From: Karstenula rhodostoma CBS 690.94 | Taxonomy: Eukaryota; Ascomycota; Dothideomycetes; Pleosporales; Didymosphaeriaceae | DNA: 64,000 nt | Direction of reading: 5' to 3' | Assembly: GCA_010093485.1 (NCBI GenBank) | Contig: MU001494.1 | Location: forward strand, 1,457,937-1,521,936 | Shown: positions 10,939-23,100 of the stretch, in pieces | Numbering within the stretch: the first letter of the stretch is position 1 | Layout: every line of letters starts with the position of its first letter | Made by a program: the position numbers and the translations under genes | The notes under the pieces: model-generated | What the model saw: the letters and a program-made list of their open reading frames with translations, nothing else | Told to the model about the DNA's origin: nothing | The model's database searches: none

Positions 10939-13665
10939 ATGGCCACTTCACCGCGCAAGAACGCGCCGGCCTTTGCGCAAACATGGGACGAATCCGACGC
11001 TGCTTTCCTCGATCCGAAGTCGCTACCCATACAGAGGCTGCCTCGAGCTTGGGATCGCAAACAGGAGGTCAAGACCGCCGGCAACGGGAAACAGAAGGAA
11101 ATCTGGCGCAAATACGGCACGCGATCGCGCACATCCGACGCAACTGCGAGAGAGGATCTAGAAGATGATACACGAGCGAGAGCCGTAAAGAGACAACAGC
11201 GCATGAGCCCCAAAGCTATAGAGAAGGCGGCAGCTTCGCGCTTCAGCAGAACGCGTGCTTTCGAGGCAACGCGCTGGGACCGTCGGAAAAGCGTGCTGCC
11301 GAGTAAGTGCCCCGTTTGAGACATCGGGGCTTCGCTGACCAGATATGCAGGAAAAAAAGCCACAGGAGCTGAAATCTCGCCAGAAGTTGAAGAGGACGAG
11401 GAGCAAGACACAACAACTACAGACCTTAGCAACGTCAGTTTCTCGGAAATAACCGTTGATAACGTGAGGGCAGAAACACAAGAGATGACGCTACTACCTG
11501 AGGGTGAACATCGCAGATCAACGTTTACGTTCCTCCTTGACGAGGACGAAAACGCCTCGTACCCAAAGGCTATGGACGACACTTCGGCTTCGACTGCGCA
11601 CCTTGCCCACACCGAACATCTGGAACAAGACGCTACTCTCACACGGCTCTTCCAGGCTTCTCACGAGGTATCTGTCGAAGTCAAAACTCCGGCAGAACCC
11701 CTGAGCTACCCCGAGCTACCCACTACACCCGCTTCTGAAGAAGAGGTCGCTGTTGCTATCGATCGGGGTCAAACATGTGAAGAAGGTGTCGAACGAGACG
11801 TCGATGAAAAGTCTGTCTCGGTCCAGCCTGCAGATGATGTGATGGACGAGGATAAGCCTACAGAGGTGGAGCCTTCCGCCCAACGTGTTGCTGGAGGAGA
11901 CAGCGAAGTTGCTACCACAGGGGTTGCGTATCCGGCACTTCCACAAGAGCCATATGTTGAAGAGTCTGCTGATCGCATGGACGACTCCATAGAGATGGAG
12001 ACTACTGCACCTTGGTCGCCTCAAACGTCGGAAGCTGATTCTGCGGATTTTGACTTCGATGGCCCGGATAAAGACCTGGATGAGAACTTTACGGAAGCAT
12101 CCTTGCAGTTGAACATACAGCGAGACATGCAGTTGGAGGAGCCACCTTGGTCAAATAGCCACATGGCTGTCCATGAACATCACGCGGCGGGGAATACTGA
12201 AGATCTTACAGATGAGGAAGAGTCGCCGTCTAAGCCTTATGCAGCGGTAGACGAGGCTATAGATGATATCGCATCAGGACTCACCCTTGGGACCGTAACT
12301 TCATCAAGGGAACCGACACCACGAAAACTGGGATCACCTTCGCCACCGCCACGAACAGCGAGTGGACCAGAAGACGCGACCATGACGTTCGCTTTCGACG
12401 ATGATACGGCCCTGCTGAAGGACTTTCTTTCTCGAGCAGCAGTCAGCAAAGCGAACAAGGCGGAGAACATCGCTCGACGAGAATCTCTGCAGAACCGCCG
12501 CGACTCAGATGTCATACGCCATGCCCTTGCATCCCCTCGCAAAGCACTTGAAGACAAGGACCCAAACTCCCCTTCGAAGTACGACAATGACACGACGCTG
12601 AACCTATCTCAAACACTGACCCTAGACATGGACTCCACTGCCTCGTTGTCCCCCAGCAAAGCCCCAACTCAAGCGGAGGCGAAGGCGGAAGATGTCGGCG
12701 ACTCCAAAGCAGAGCGTATGTCGAGACGTTCATCGCGAGTGCGTACATCACGTCTTCCAGCGCCCTCATCGATCCCAACAGGTCCACCAAAGATATCCGT
12801 TAAGCGTGACGGCGGCGACCCAGTCGTTCTCAAGAAGACCGACGCGCAAGAGCTAGGCTTGCTCACTCGGTCAAACACGCGCAAAAACAAGCAGGGCGCC
12901 ATGGCCGTCAACGTGCGCCTTCTGAAGCTATCGAATGAGGCGCGCACTACTGAAGCCAACGGCACCCCGGAATCTACAGAGACGGTAGTCCAAGTTTCCG
13001 GAAAGAAATGCGTCCGCTGGGACTCTCAGCTGGCGCACTTCCAAGAAAACACTGAGGCTATCGCTGACGCACTCGCCGATGCAGAGTCTCTCGCCACGCC
13101 CGACGAGCTGAGCACGGCTGCCCCAGTCGCAAAGCCCACCAGAGTGAAGGTGCCGAAAGTGGACAAGGATGCGACGCCCAAGGTGCGGAAGGTCAAGAAT
13201 CTGGGCTCCAGAAACGGTACGCCTGGCAAGGGGCTGCTCACACCCGCATCATTGCTTCCAGACGCCATGAAGGCCGACACAGAAGAACTGGAGGAGAAGC
13301 AGCGGATACCGAAGCCAAAAACCAGCAGGATCAAAAAGCTGTCAGTGGCAGGCACAGACACCGTCTCCACGCCTGCCCCTGTAGAGTCGAAACTCCCCGT
13401 GCTGGATATCGCTCCTATCGGCATCGATCCTACCAAAGCCTCATCAACGAAGGAGCGCAAGAGCAGATTGGCAACGCCCAGGAAAGTCAAGTTGCCTCAG
13501 CTTCCGTCTACGGCTTTGGGAGACGGGAAGGAGAACCAAGGCAAGAGCATCGCGGCGCCTGCGCCGAAGAAGAGCATCCCGATGCCATCTGTGGTCATAC
13601 CCACAAGGGTGGAGATGGCCGTGGCAACGACGGGACTGCCAAGGCGGAGAGTAAGGAAGATGTAG
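10939..13665 (+). CDS. hypothetical nuclear-type protein, S/T/P/K/E-rich, about 892 aa
   Basis: Two exons, 10939-11302 and 11351-13665, with a 48-bp intron (GTAAGT donor, GCTGACC branch-like, TGCAG acceptor). One leftover base of exon 1 joins exon 2 in frame. The first ATG of the frame is at 10939. The protein is mostly disordered and acidic in the middle, with many SP/TP sites (phosphorylation candidates). A basic patch (about 11180-11300) and a C-terminal basic region with KENQ and RRRVRK resemble nuclear localisation or degron-like signals. The most ordered-looking stretch is KKCVRWDSQLAHFQENTEAI (about 13003-13062). No family is recognised; a chromatin or cell-cycle role would be a guess. 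Confidence 0.75.
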
Positions 13666-13935
13666 GGCTCACCTTTTCGCGCGTCTCACGATTCTCACGA
13701 TGGAGTTATATACCTTTTCTTTCTGCATTGTAGCACTTGAGCGGAGGTGTCTGGGTTGCATAGGCGTTTTGTGGTTGCGTGCATGGTTTCCGGGTGTTCG
13801 GCATGGTGGAGTCTTGTGTCATTGCTTTCGGTTAATACATCCCCTCAAAGGGCTTTGCACTTCAAAAGCACGCAGCTTGATGATCAGAACTGCATTGGCG
13901 TTTTCGCTTACACTATGCTACATTGCGTCGGGCAC

Positions 13936-14691
13936 CTACTTGAGGCGCTTCTCGGCGGCCTTCCAGTTGATGACGTCCCAGATGGCCTTGAAGTACTCGG
14001 CCTTGCGATTCTGGTACTGGAGGTAGTATGCGTGCTCCCAGGCATCCACACCCAAGATGGGGCGGAACTGTCCAACGACGGGGTCCTGGTTCGCATACGT
14101 CTTGATGCCCACCTTGCCTGTCTGCGTGTCCTGGACCAGCCACGCCCATCCGCTTCCCTGGATGCCCGCGAGCGCCGTGTTGAACTTCTCCTTGAAGGAA
14201 TCGAGGCTGCCGTACGAGTCGTTGATGGCCGACGCGAGGGCGCCGGTCGGGGGCTCGCCGCCGCCCTGGGAGGTGGGCGCGAGGTTCTCCCAGAAGAGGG
14301 TGTGGTTGATGTGGCCGCCGCCGTGGAAGTTGATGAGGGGCTGCAGGGAGATCTGCGCGGCGATGTCGTTCTTCTGCTTGGCCTCGGCGATCTGCTCGCT
14401 GAAGTTGTTGAACGAGGTCACGTAGGTGTTGTGGTGGTTCTTGTGGTGGAGCTCCATGATCTTGCCGCTGATGGCGGGCTCGAGAGCGCCGTAGTCATCT
14501 GTGATGCAAAGTCAACTTTGTTTTAAAAACACCCGGGGGTCCCTGTGAGGCAACGTACACGCGAGATCGGGCAGCGTAGCCTTTCCGCGCACGAAGGTGG
14601 TGCCGGCGATGCCAGCGCGGGCAGCAGTGGAGGGCGCAGCGGCGCGCAGGGCCGAGCGGACGGCGGTGGTGCGAAGGAGTGTCGAGTTCAT
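13936..14691 (-). CDS. SOD2: mitochondrial manganese superoxide dismutase
   Basis: Two exons, 14559-14691 and 13936-14498, with a 60-bp intron (GTACGT...CACAG) and 231 aa in total. Residues 1-36 are Arg/Ala-rich and lack acids, a typical mitochondrial presequence, and precede KATLPDLAYDYGALEP. Metal ligands are visible: His62 (LHHKNHH), His110 (GGGHINHTLFW), Asp196 and His200 (GVDAWEHAYY). Gln182 in ANQDP marks a mitochondrial Mn enzyme. Length matches the family. The enzyme converts superoxide to hydrogen peroxide and oxygen in the matrix. A frame reading from 14703 would use a non-ATG codon, so 14691 is the start. It is divergent from a siderophore biosynthesis gene. Confidence 0.96.
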
Positions 14692-15235
14692 CTTGGATGT
14701 CAATTGATCGATGGCTGGGCGTCAATTGGGGCGGTGGAGGAGGAGCGGACTGCGTCGGAGACGTGGGAGGAGCTTGGGTGGAGCTCTGGCCTCATCTGCT
14801 AAGATAATCACAACGCTTTCGTCATTGTGAAGGACCGAGCTTCTCGCGGTTGCGCCGGCCAATCGCACGACCGTCGCCATGCGAGAGGGAGAAAGCATCC
14901 GAAAGCCTATCACAGGGATGCTATTGTCACCTTGACGAGTCTTGATCCGGCCATGAGCTCTGCGGCGCGTGGGCATCTGATGATTGCTGGTAGTTCCCTC
15001 TGTGGCGTCCCCCGCAATCCTGTATCTAAGCGGGCGCGGACCCTCGACCACCGGTACACCACGTCAGCCGTCAGTTTGCCTGTCTCGTGCCCTGCTTGGC
15101 TTTGCCTTCACAATCCATGGCACCGCCCGGACTCGCGTGCTCACGCCATGTAACCTGATCACGTACATGCCGACATAGACTGAAAACCATTATCGCGAAT
15201 ATTCTACCCCCTTCATTTGACCAAGACACCCCGCA
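14692..15235. promoter_or_regulatory. divergent promoter, MnSOD / siderophore acyltransferase
   Basis: This 544-bp region lies between the two start codons. A GATAA core (about 14804, in ctaagataatc) is present. Fungal GATA iron repressors (SreA type) bind extended HGATAR motifs, but a single core site is weak evidence. No TATA box is evident on either side. Confidence 0.45.
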
Positions 15236-16900
15236 ATGGCTTCCAGGAACTCGTGGAACTCTGCCCCCGCCGCAAGCGTCCACCTACCCAACGGCCAGAA
15301 CCTCAGCATAACGCCTGTGTTCGGCGGATTGTTCTTCAAGAGCAACAATCGCACCAATCATCATTCACCCTTCCCAGCTGGATGGACCGTAGTCTTGAAT
15401 TCAGACGATGGGGACCTGGACGAGGAAGACACCTACGATGACAGCCCCGGTGACGATGCGCGCGTACCCCCAAAACGGACGCATCGGTACAGGAAGCCTA
15501 CATTACGCAGCGATCACCTCTACATCTCGTCCATCTCGAATCCCTCGAGCAGCGAGTTCAAGCCCGCTTCCTCCCCGACGCGCCAGATCGCAATGATGCT
15601 GTGGGCAACCTTGTACTGGTACTTCCACCAGCCAGAACCAAGCCTACATATGACGACCAAGGATTCCATGAGCACCCCCGAGTATGGAAGACCAGAAGGC
15701 GAATGGCGTATCAACGTTAACCGGGAGGGCATCTTCAAGGGCAAAGCCGTACTTCCCAAACTCGAGCGCATGGGCCTGATAACCAGTGAAGACAGCAGTG
15801 TCGGCACTGCGCAAGAGGAGGGCAGTCCTGAGGGATGGACACGCATGTTCGTCAGCCGCAGGTCCTTCTGGCAGCTAGATCCTCGCATCTACCTCTTCAC
15901 GCTCTCGCCTATGTCACAATCGCCCTTTCCCACTGGCTCACCCTACCCGTCGCGGCCTGGTAGTCCCGTCCTCGGCGCAGACTCTGAGGCTAGAAAAGAG
16001 GCCCAGCTCGATGCCGTCTCGCAAGGTCTTTGGTCGCCGGCCGGTCCAGGCCCCTTCCACTCGACCTCCCATCTTCCGACATACTATCCGCCACGACCAC
16101 CGCAGTTTGTCTTCACAAACAATGTGCGGCATCCACTGAGATCGAAACCTCCTAGGCAGGGCGAGATCTTCTACACAAGATACATACCCAGCTTATCGCA
16201 GTATCTCTCCTTCCGCGTTGCCTCGGTATCAAACAATGCGCTCAAACATCGTGGACCAGTCGCAAGCCACACACATACACCGCACCGCAACGCGCCCCTC
16301 CCGACCTCCGACTCCCAACTCCCCACCGTATCCTCCCTAAATCCGAACCTATCCGACCCAGAATACCTGCACAAGTGGATGAACGACCCGCGCGTCTCCT
16401 ACTTCTGGGGCGAATCCGGGCCCGAAGAGCACCAATTGAAATTCCTCCAAGCCGGTCTCAAGTCCAAACATTCCTTCCCCGTGATCGGATGCTGGGACGA
16501 CCGGCCGTTCGGCTACTTTGAGTTATACTGGGTCAAAGAGGACAAGGTGGGGCGCTACATGGAGAACGTGGGCAATTACGATCGGGGGATCCATTGTCTT
16601 GTTGGCGAGCAGGAATTTCGGGGTCCGCATCGGGTGAAGGTGTGGTTGAGTGCGTTGGTGCATCACTGCTTTTTGGCAGATTTGAGGACAGAGACCGTGG
16701 TGCTGGAGCCGAGGGTGGATAACGAAAAGTAAGTATACCTTTGCGATGGATGGAGTGGAGTGCTATGCTAATGAGAGGATAGGCTGGCGCAGTACCTCAT
16801 GGATGTGGGGTTCTACAAGGAGAGGGAGATTAGCTTTCCGCATAAGCAGAGTAACCTGATGAAGATCAAGAGGGATGCTTGGGATGGGCCGTGTCTCTAG
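15236..16900 (+). CDS. siderophore biosynthesis GNAT acyltransferase (SidL/SidF type N5-hydroxyornithine transacylase)
   Basis: Exons 15236-16728 and 16783-16900, with a 54-bp intron (GTAAGT, branch GCTAATG, ATAG acceptor); about 536 aa. The C-terminal third is the diagnostic GNAT/IucB-like domain: YLHKWMNDPRVSYFWGE, then FPVIGCWDDRPFGYFELYW, then IHCLVGEQEFRGPHRVKVWL (acyl-CoA binding), then VVLEPRVDN and, in exon 2, VGFYKEREISFPHKQSNLM. This order is that of bacterial IucB and of the fungal SidF and SidL transferases that acylate N5-hydroxyornithine in fusarinine or ferricrocin-type hydroxamate siderophore synthesis. The N-terminal half is fungal-specific. The protein ends DGPCL, which is not a PTS1 signal; this leans towards a cytosolic SidL-like acetylase over peroxisomal SidF, but the distinction needs a phylogeny. 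The first ATG of the frame was used. Confidence 0.88.
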
Positions 16901-17311
16901 GGGGCTGCAGCGCCTCAGACTAGCACTGGCATATGGCATACGGCAGCCTGAGGTAGCGATTCGTCTAGCTCACGGCTCATTGCAGCATTGCACGAGCCAT
17001 GGTAAGTGAACGGAGTGGTGTCATCTTGGCCGTCAAAAAAGCGCTGGGAGCAAGAAGTAGTCATGACTTGTTTGATTAAGGCGTCGACGCTTACAGCGAA
17101 GAATCAATGCTTTCCCTCTTCCATCCAATATACAGTCCGAACCCAGCTCGAATACAAAGCACAAATGGTATAAAGTTCATAATCGTCATCATCCAAGCCC
17201 ACCCCACCCCACCCCATCTCATCCCATCCCAACCCAAACCCAAACCCAAACCCAAACCCAAACCTTCAAGCTAATAATGCAACATACACGTCAAGAATAG
17301 AAAACCCTACC
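16901..17311. repeat. convergent spacer with CCCAAA repeat
   Basis: This spacer lies between two convergent genes. At about 17203-17264 it contains a C-rich run (cacccc/catccc) grading into an AACCCA/CCCAAA hexamer array of about five units (17231-17264). The repeat resembles but is not the telomeric CCCTAA unit. It probably lies in or just beyond the 3' UTR of the minus-strand gene. Confidence 0.6.
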
Positions 17312-18679
17312 CTAATACGCATCCCCAAAGATGTCCTTGGGACTCTGCACCAGATCCCCACGACCCGCCTGCTTCTTCGCATCCCACTTCTTCGCCGCCT
17401 TGCGATCCTTCCGGGTCACCAGGTGCGGCGTCACGGGCGTGACTGGCGTGAAGGGCATGTACGGACTGTAGGGCGTGTACGGGACGCCGGTCTTTGGGGT
17501 GTTGATGCCTAGGTGGTCCGGGCGACGGTTCAGGACGGTTGTGCGGAGGTCTGGCGACCGGAGGGGTTCGGCGTAGCCGCGCAGGGGAAGCTCGTTCTGG
17601 GAAGAAGTCGCGGAGCGGGTGAGGGTGAGGGTGGGGTTGCGAGGGATGGTTGTGGGGGAGGGTGCGGCGGAGGAGTTTTGGCGCTGGGGCGCGGGCCGTG
17701 GAAGGGGCTGTACGGTGTCGAGGTGCTCGTAGGCTTCTTCGAGGTCGGTGGGGGTGGTGGGTGAGTTTGCCTGTGTCGGGGGCGAGGGGGGCGCGCCTGG
17801 GTTGTGGTAGTAGCGTGGGGAGAGGGGGGTGCGTTCCTCGTCGGCGGATTCACCGGGGTATTTTTGGATGGGGCCTGAGATGCGGAGGTTCTTGAGGTTG
17901 AAGCCGCGTTTGCTGGAGGACGTCGACTTCTTGGAGAGAATGCTGCGTGGTGATGATGGGCGTTCGCGTGGCAAGGGGGCTGTGGTTGGACCGTTTGGGT
18001 AGCCTGGTGGGTAGATTGCTCTGACTGGTGAGGAGGGGTTGGAGTGCGATGGTGTGCTGGTGTTTATCGCCGAAGGACGGCGAGAGTGCGGCTGCGGCTC
18101 GTAGGAGTCGAGGCTGGCTTGCGACGTAATCGACTTCTTCCTGTCGTGGTCCATGACAGCGGCGTAGAGACGCTCCATCTCGGCCTGGGCGCGTGCCTTG
18201 TTCTCCTCAATCACCTTCTGATCGAAGGAGCCTGGGCTGTGGATCACAGGACTGATCGCAATGGGACTTTCAGGCACGTCCCCATTCTCAATGTCCTTGT
18301 CTTTTCTGAAAATCTTCCGCCAGCTGGATATACTTCTGGCGGAGCCTATAGGCGAGGTAGGACTCCGCAGCGAAGCACGCTTCGTGACGAGCTCGAGCTC
18401 GAGCGCTTTGGGCGAGTTTTCTGTTCTCCTCCTCATTTTTCTACCGACTGTGACAAGCAACAGACCCCAGATGAGAACAGTGACGGCGTAGGCACCGACT
18501 ATGGCACAGATCTGCGCGGGCAGTAGGTTCTTGTCTCTCGACGCGTTTGCCGAAGCTGGCGGGCCGTCCTCTGGCGAGGGCGCAGGGGCGCGATAGTTGT
18601 CGAGAAAGTTGTAAGGCGCGGCGTGTACAAAATCAACAAGCAAGAGCAGGAGTGCAGGTGGGAGGAGAGCCCGTCGCAT
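17312..18679 (-). CDS. signal peptide plus single-TM protein with long phospho-rich cytoplasmic tail, 455 aa
   Basis: Uninterrupted frame. Seen: signal peptide (about residues 1-21, LLPPALLLLLVDFVHA), a 30-residue Pro/Ser ectodomain with one N-x-S/T site, one membrane segment (about 53-79) and a basic stop-transfer GRKMRRR. A long Ser/Pro-rich cytoplasmic tail contains many RxxS and SP motifs. A more ordered C-terminus (TPKTGVPYTPYSPYMPFTP, then VTRKDRKAAKKWDAKK, ending DIFGDAY) looks conserved in character. No enzymatic domain is present. I infer a plasma-membrane or endomembrane anchor or regulatory protein. Function unknown. Confidence 0.78.
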   Translation of the reverse strand: MRRALLPPALLLLLVDFVHAAPYNFLDNYRAPAPSPEDGPPASANASRDKNLLPAQICAIVGAYAVTVLIWGLLLVTVGRKMRRRTENSPKALELELVTKRASLRSPTSPIGSARSISSWRKIFRKDKDIENGDVPESPIAISPVIHSPGSFDQKVIEENKARAQAEMERLYAAVMDHDRKKSITSQASLDSYEPQPHSRRPSAINTSTPSHSNPSSPVRAIYPPGYPNGPTTAPLPRERPSSPRSILSKKSTSSSKRGFNLKNLRISGPIQKYPGESADEERTPLSPRYYHNPGAPPSPPTQANSPTTPTDLEEAYEHLDTVQPLPRPAPQRQNSSAAPSPTTIPRNPTLTLTRSATSSQNELPLRGYAEPLRSPDLRTTVLNRRPDHLGINTPKTGVPYTPYSPYMPFTPVTPVTPHLVTRKDRKAAKKWDAKKQAGRGDLVQSPKDIFGDAY

Positions 18680-20153
18680 CGTCGTTTTAACTTCAGTCCC
18701 GGGCCTGGGTGTCGACCCTTAAGGCGGGTGAGGGCAGATCAGCGTGCGCCGCAAATGTGCTGAACTGCGACACACAGGAGGGCCCGGGTGAAATGCAAAG
18801 TGTAACAGCTTTCGACATGGTGCCTGTAGAGGTGTGCGGGCGGCTGTATGTATATCTGGACTGTGTGTGGACGGGTCGCTGCGAGGGGAGGGGTGTGATG
18901 GCTGGGGATGCGAGGTACAGGCGCTGATTGGCCCAGTGTTTCGTTGCGCGACCATTCACTGCACCCTTGTAAGCGCCGGGCGGGGGTTGCTCATGCGCGT
19001 CGAGCCCACCGAGGAGCCAGGGCTGGATTGGCGAGCCGCTTGGCCACGCGGTCGGTGCCCAGCTCCAGTTTAATGACCTCGGAGATGCAGAGTATCGACG
19101 TGGAGTGCAGCAGCTGCGGTGTCGAGAGCGAAGAAGCGATGCGAAACGGCTCTCCCGCAAGCAACAGCACCTTCACCACCACAGACGCTCTCGGACGCCT
19201 GGTTCGCCACAAGCGGATCCACGCGGGCTAGCCGAGAGTCCTTCCCTTCCTTTCTTATGCGAAGACAACCCTGCAGCAGCCTACTCGTCCTACGCCTTGG
19301 TGCCATGTTTCCTCTGGCGCCGCCCTTGCCAATCAACCCTCACCCCCCTCAAGCCACCAGCCCTGGCACGCCGCCTGAGAGGTCGCTCCGAGGTGATTAT
19401 GCTGACTCGGCTTCCAGACCGCCTGGGCACTCGGTCCTCCGATCGCGATATCGGGTGAGCCTCGTCGCACCTGGGGGGTCACGTTATACTCCAGAGAGCG
19501 TGCTGCGGGTTCATGCACCGTGTGGGGGCGCACTAATGCATGGGCACGATATCGCCACTAGTCAGATAAGTATAGCTTTTGTATAGCTTCGGCGGAGGGC
19601 GCTGACTGAGAGTCGACACTGGTCCATGGGCGAAATGGCTCGGTGTGCCTGATCTCTAGGTCGTAAGCCCGGAGCGAATGACATACGTGACATGCTTTGA
19701 AGACGCACATGTTGTGCGAGAACTGACTCAGTTGCATCGCGGCATCGCGCGTGTTGGCAGCAGAGTGTGCTTGCCTGATTACTCACAATGTTTCTCGAGA
19801 CCACTCCCTCGAATCGCAGCTCTGAATTGGACACGGACCACTCATACTGTTATCCTGGGAAGGCCAATCCAATCTGATCGGGCACCAACAACACGAGCCC
19901 GACGAAAATTGCAGTCAGAAGTCCCGTAGCGAACGATGCAGCCCGGTGCCTTTTGTAACATTATTACAAAGCTATACGTTGCAATCCAAGATGCCCCAAC
20001 AATACCTTCTAGGACGGTATTACCATTCCCAATCGTGTGTATACTATATAGAAGCGCCATGTGATGCGATGCTCATGCCAAAAATCAAAATGCTAAATGC
20101 AACGACCATGTCATACTCCAAACGAATTAAAAAGAGGAATTCAAGGAAGAGGC
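18680..20153. other. intergenic, no gene recognised
   Basis: About 1.47 kb upstream of the 455-aa gene and downstream of the 1070-aa gene. Short open frames occur on both strands, none with a domain or good splice context. It probably holds the promoter of the 18.7 kb gene; the AT-richer end (19950-20150) is the 3' flank of the following gene. Confidence 0.45.
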
Positions 20154-23100
20154 TCAATGCATGACGGATGACCTCCATCGATCAATGGCGTCCCTCTGTC
20201 GCGGATCCATGGGCGGCTCCACCACCATGGGCCCCATACCAGGCTGCATGCCCATACCAGGCTGCATCATGCCCATATTCACGTTCATACCTCCCATTGG
20301 CATTGTTGGTAGGTTGATCATGGACGACTGCCTCATACCAGCCATACCCATAGGGCCCATCGGAGGATAGCCCTGCATGCCGCCTGTAGGCATACCCGCC
20401 ATGTTTATCGGCATCATCTGCTGCGGCATCATGCCATACCCGCCCATACCCACCATCGGCTGCTTCGCTTGTGTCTGCGGAAAGTACGAGCTGCCCTGCC
20501 CTCCCAACAGATTGATCGAGGACATGGAAGGGTTTACCATATGACCGCGGGACAGCGCGGGCGCAGTCATCGGTGTCCCAACGCTCACGCCCGCCATTTT
20601 ATCCTTGTAGGCTTGAATATTCGCGCCAATGGGCTGGTCTTCTGTTGTTCTGCCGACACCTTCACCCAGAAGTGGCTGTTCGATGTCATAGGTAGAGCTT
20701 CGCTGGTTCAAGTCCATTCGTGAGACGCGGCGACGCTCTTGCTTTATTGCGTTTTTGTGAAGCAGACTGCCCTGCGGGAGGGAGGATAGGAGTTGCTCGT
20801 CTGAAACCTTGCGCGCCGAGTTGTTCGGGTCAATGGGGTGCGCGCCGAGTACGTCAGCCATTGACATGGAGGCTCGGTGAGTAGGTCGGCTGCCGTGAGG
20901 ATTGGCGTCACCTCTTGCGAGGGCTTCCGTTTGTAGACGCGCCCGTCGTTGACCCAGCGTCTCTTCTTCACCGTCATTCGCAGGGGATGCTGCAGGGGGT
21001 GCTGCAGGTTTGGGCTTCTCCTCCTCGTTCATACCGAACTGGCTCATCATCTCGGCAGCGAAGTCAAGGCTCAAGGTACTCTTTCGTACGTCACCAACAG
21101 CTTCATCAAGAGCTTGTTGGTCCTTCATGCGACGCAAACGCTGTGCAAGAGTTTCGCCCTCGTCCTCTTCCGATTCAGGCTGAGGCGTTGTGGACGTTGG
21201 GACGGCGAGATGTTGTTGGCTGGAACCATTGAGCTCTGTGAACTGCGTATTGCGTTTTGCCGAGTCCGTAAGCCTCGTGTTTTGATTGTTGCCGTAGAGT
21301 CGAGATTTGCGCTGGCTGAGGGGCTCGTTCTGCTCTATCTCACGCTGTGCTATCAAGCCTAGCGGTCGGTCCCAGTCGTCTTTTACAGGTGCGTTTTGTC
21401 GTCTGTTGGCCAGGCCATCCCGTCCTGGATATAACACTCCGAGGGGAACATCCTCGTCCGAATCCGTGTCTTCTTCCGGAGCAGCTTGCGCCTCCCAAGC
21501 AAGATTGACCTTCTTTTTCAGTCGCTTCTTTTTCTCGATCTCGGCAACAGCGTCAAGCTCCAACAAGGTGGCATGCATGCCGTTCGGGAAGGCTGTCGCT
21601 GCTGTGAGATTACGCGTCTTTTGTTGAGCTTTGCGCATTTGAAGCTCAGCAAGTAGGGTCGTCGGAGCACCAAAGTACTGCTCTTCCGGCTCTTCGTCTT
21701 CTTTCTCTTCCTCGTCATGTTCAACATGTTCATGATCGCCGTCGACGGAGTTTACCGCATGCTCATCAGTCGGGGCGGGGCCCCTGGCATCAGGATCGTG
21801 GTCTTCAAGCTCACCGCCCAAGCTCATCCGGCTTTCCATAGCACGCACGGTCAGCAGGTTGAGATCCGCCGAGCTGTTGCGTTTTTTAAGCTTATTCAGC
21901 GGATCGCCGTGCGAATTTCGCCGCGTGTCCAAAAGATTCAAAGAGCTTCGACTCTTGCGTGACTCAATTTTGTCCGACTCAATCTTGTCTGACTCAATAT
22001 TGTCAAGCTCATTCGCCTTCGAGCCTGTCCGTTCGTGCTTCTTCTTTTCTTGCCCGTAGATCTCGTCACCCACATGCCCAGCATATGGATGATCCGTGAA
22101 AGCAGACACGGGAGCATGTGCGGACGCTTCGAGAATGTTGTTCAGTGTATCTTGGGCAGATTCACCCTTCACTTCAAATTCCTGGGCAGGAGCAGGAGCA
22201 TCAAAATATGCACTCGCCCTGAGTTGAGGCGGAATATTGGCTAGATTCCTGCTCTTCCTGTTGGCCTTTGGTGATGTTGGCGATGGGCTCATTTCAGACA
22301 GCCAAGGTGCAGATTTCCGATTCTCGTTTTGCATCGACTCCAGGAGCTGAGTTCGTCGCTTTGCTTGTACGTTTGCATTTGGAACCTGGGACAACCGCTG
22401 GGGCAGGTTGAGCATCCGTGGCACAGGCGCCGGGTAGTAGACCATGCCGTCGTCCGGGGGCGGTACTCCTTGAGGCAGAGGCCCAGGTGCTGACTTCAGT
22501 AGGGAGGAATCTCGACTCCCGTTGCCCTGAAAATGCATAGCCTCGTCCTCCGGCACCGCATCTGGACAATGTGTACCATCGAAGTCCTGCCACAGTGTAC
22601 CAAGTTTAAGGGTGGTATCAGTTGAGGCTGCTGTAGGAGGACGATTGGGTAGGTCGTGGTCTTCGTAACTGGTCTTTTGTTGTTGCTCGTAGGTATCGGC
22701 GAGGATGACGCTGTGACGGAGCTCTTGCTGGAGTTGCTGCGCCACTTCGTCGTACTGCCGCGTGAAGGACGAGACGGAACGGGGCCGTGTGAGGGGCGGC
22801 GATTGTGGACGTTGTGAGCCAGTGTCGCGATGAGGCAGCGCCGGAGCGCCTGGATGCTCTTCGATCCGCTCCATCGTTTCCTCCTCTTCGTCGACGCGCA
22901 TAATCCGGTCTAGGCGGGATGTCTTCGAGTTGGATCGCTGCCGCTGCAGTGCCGTGGGCTGCGAGGTGCTGGACCGGAGTGAGCCCGTGGGAGAGGCTTG
23001 GTATCCACCGGGCGAGTATCCTCCCCAGCGCGCAGCACCGTTCACGTCGACGATCGAGTTGGTGAAGGAGTTGACGGATGCTCCGCGGCTCCTCGTATCG

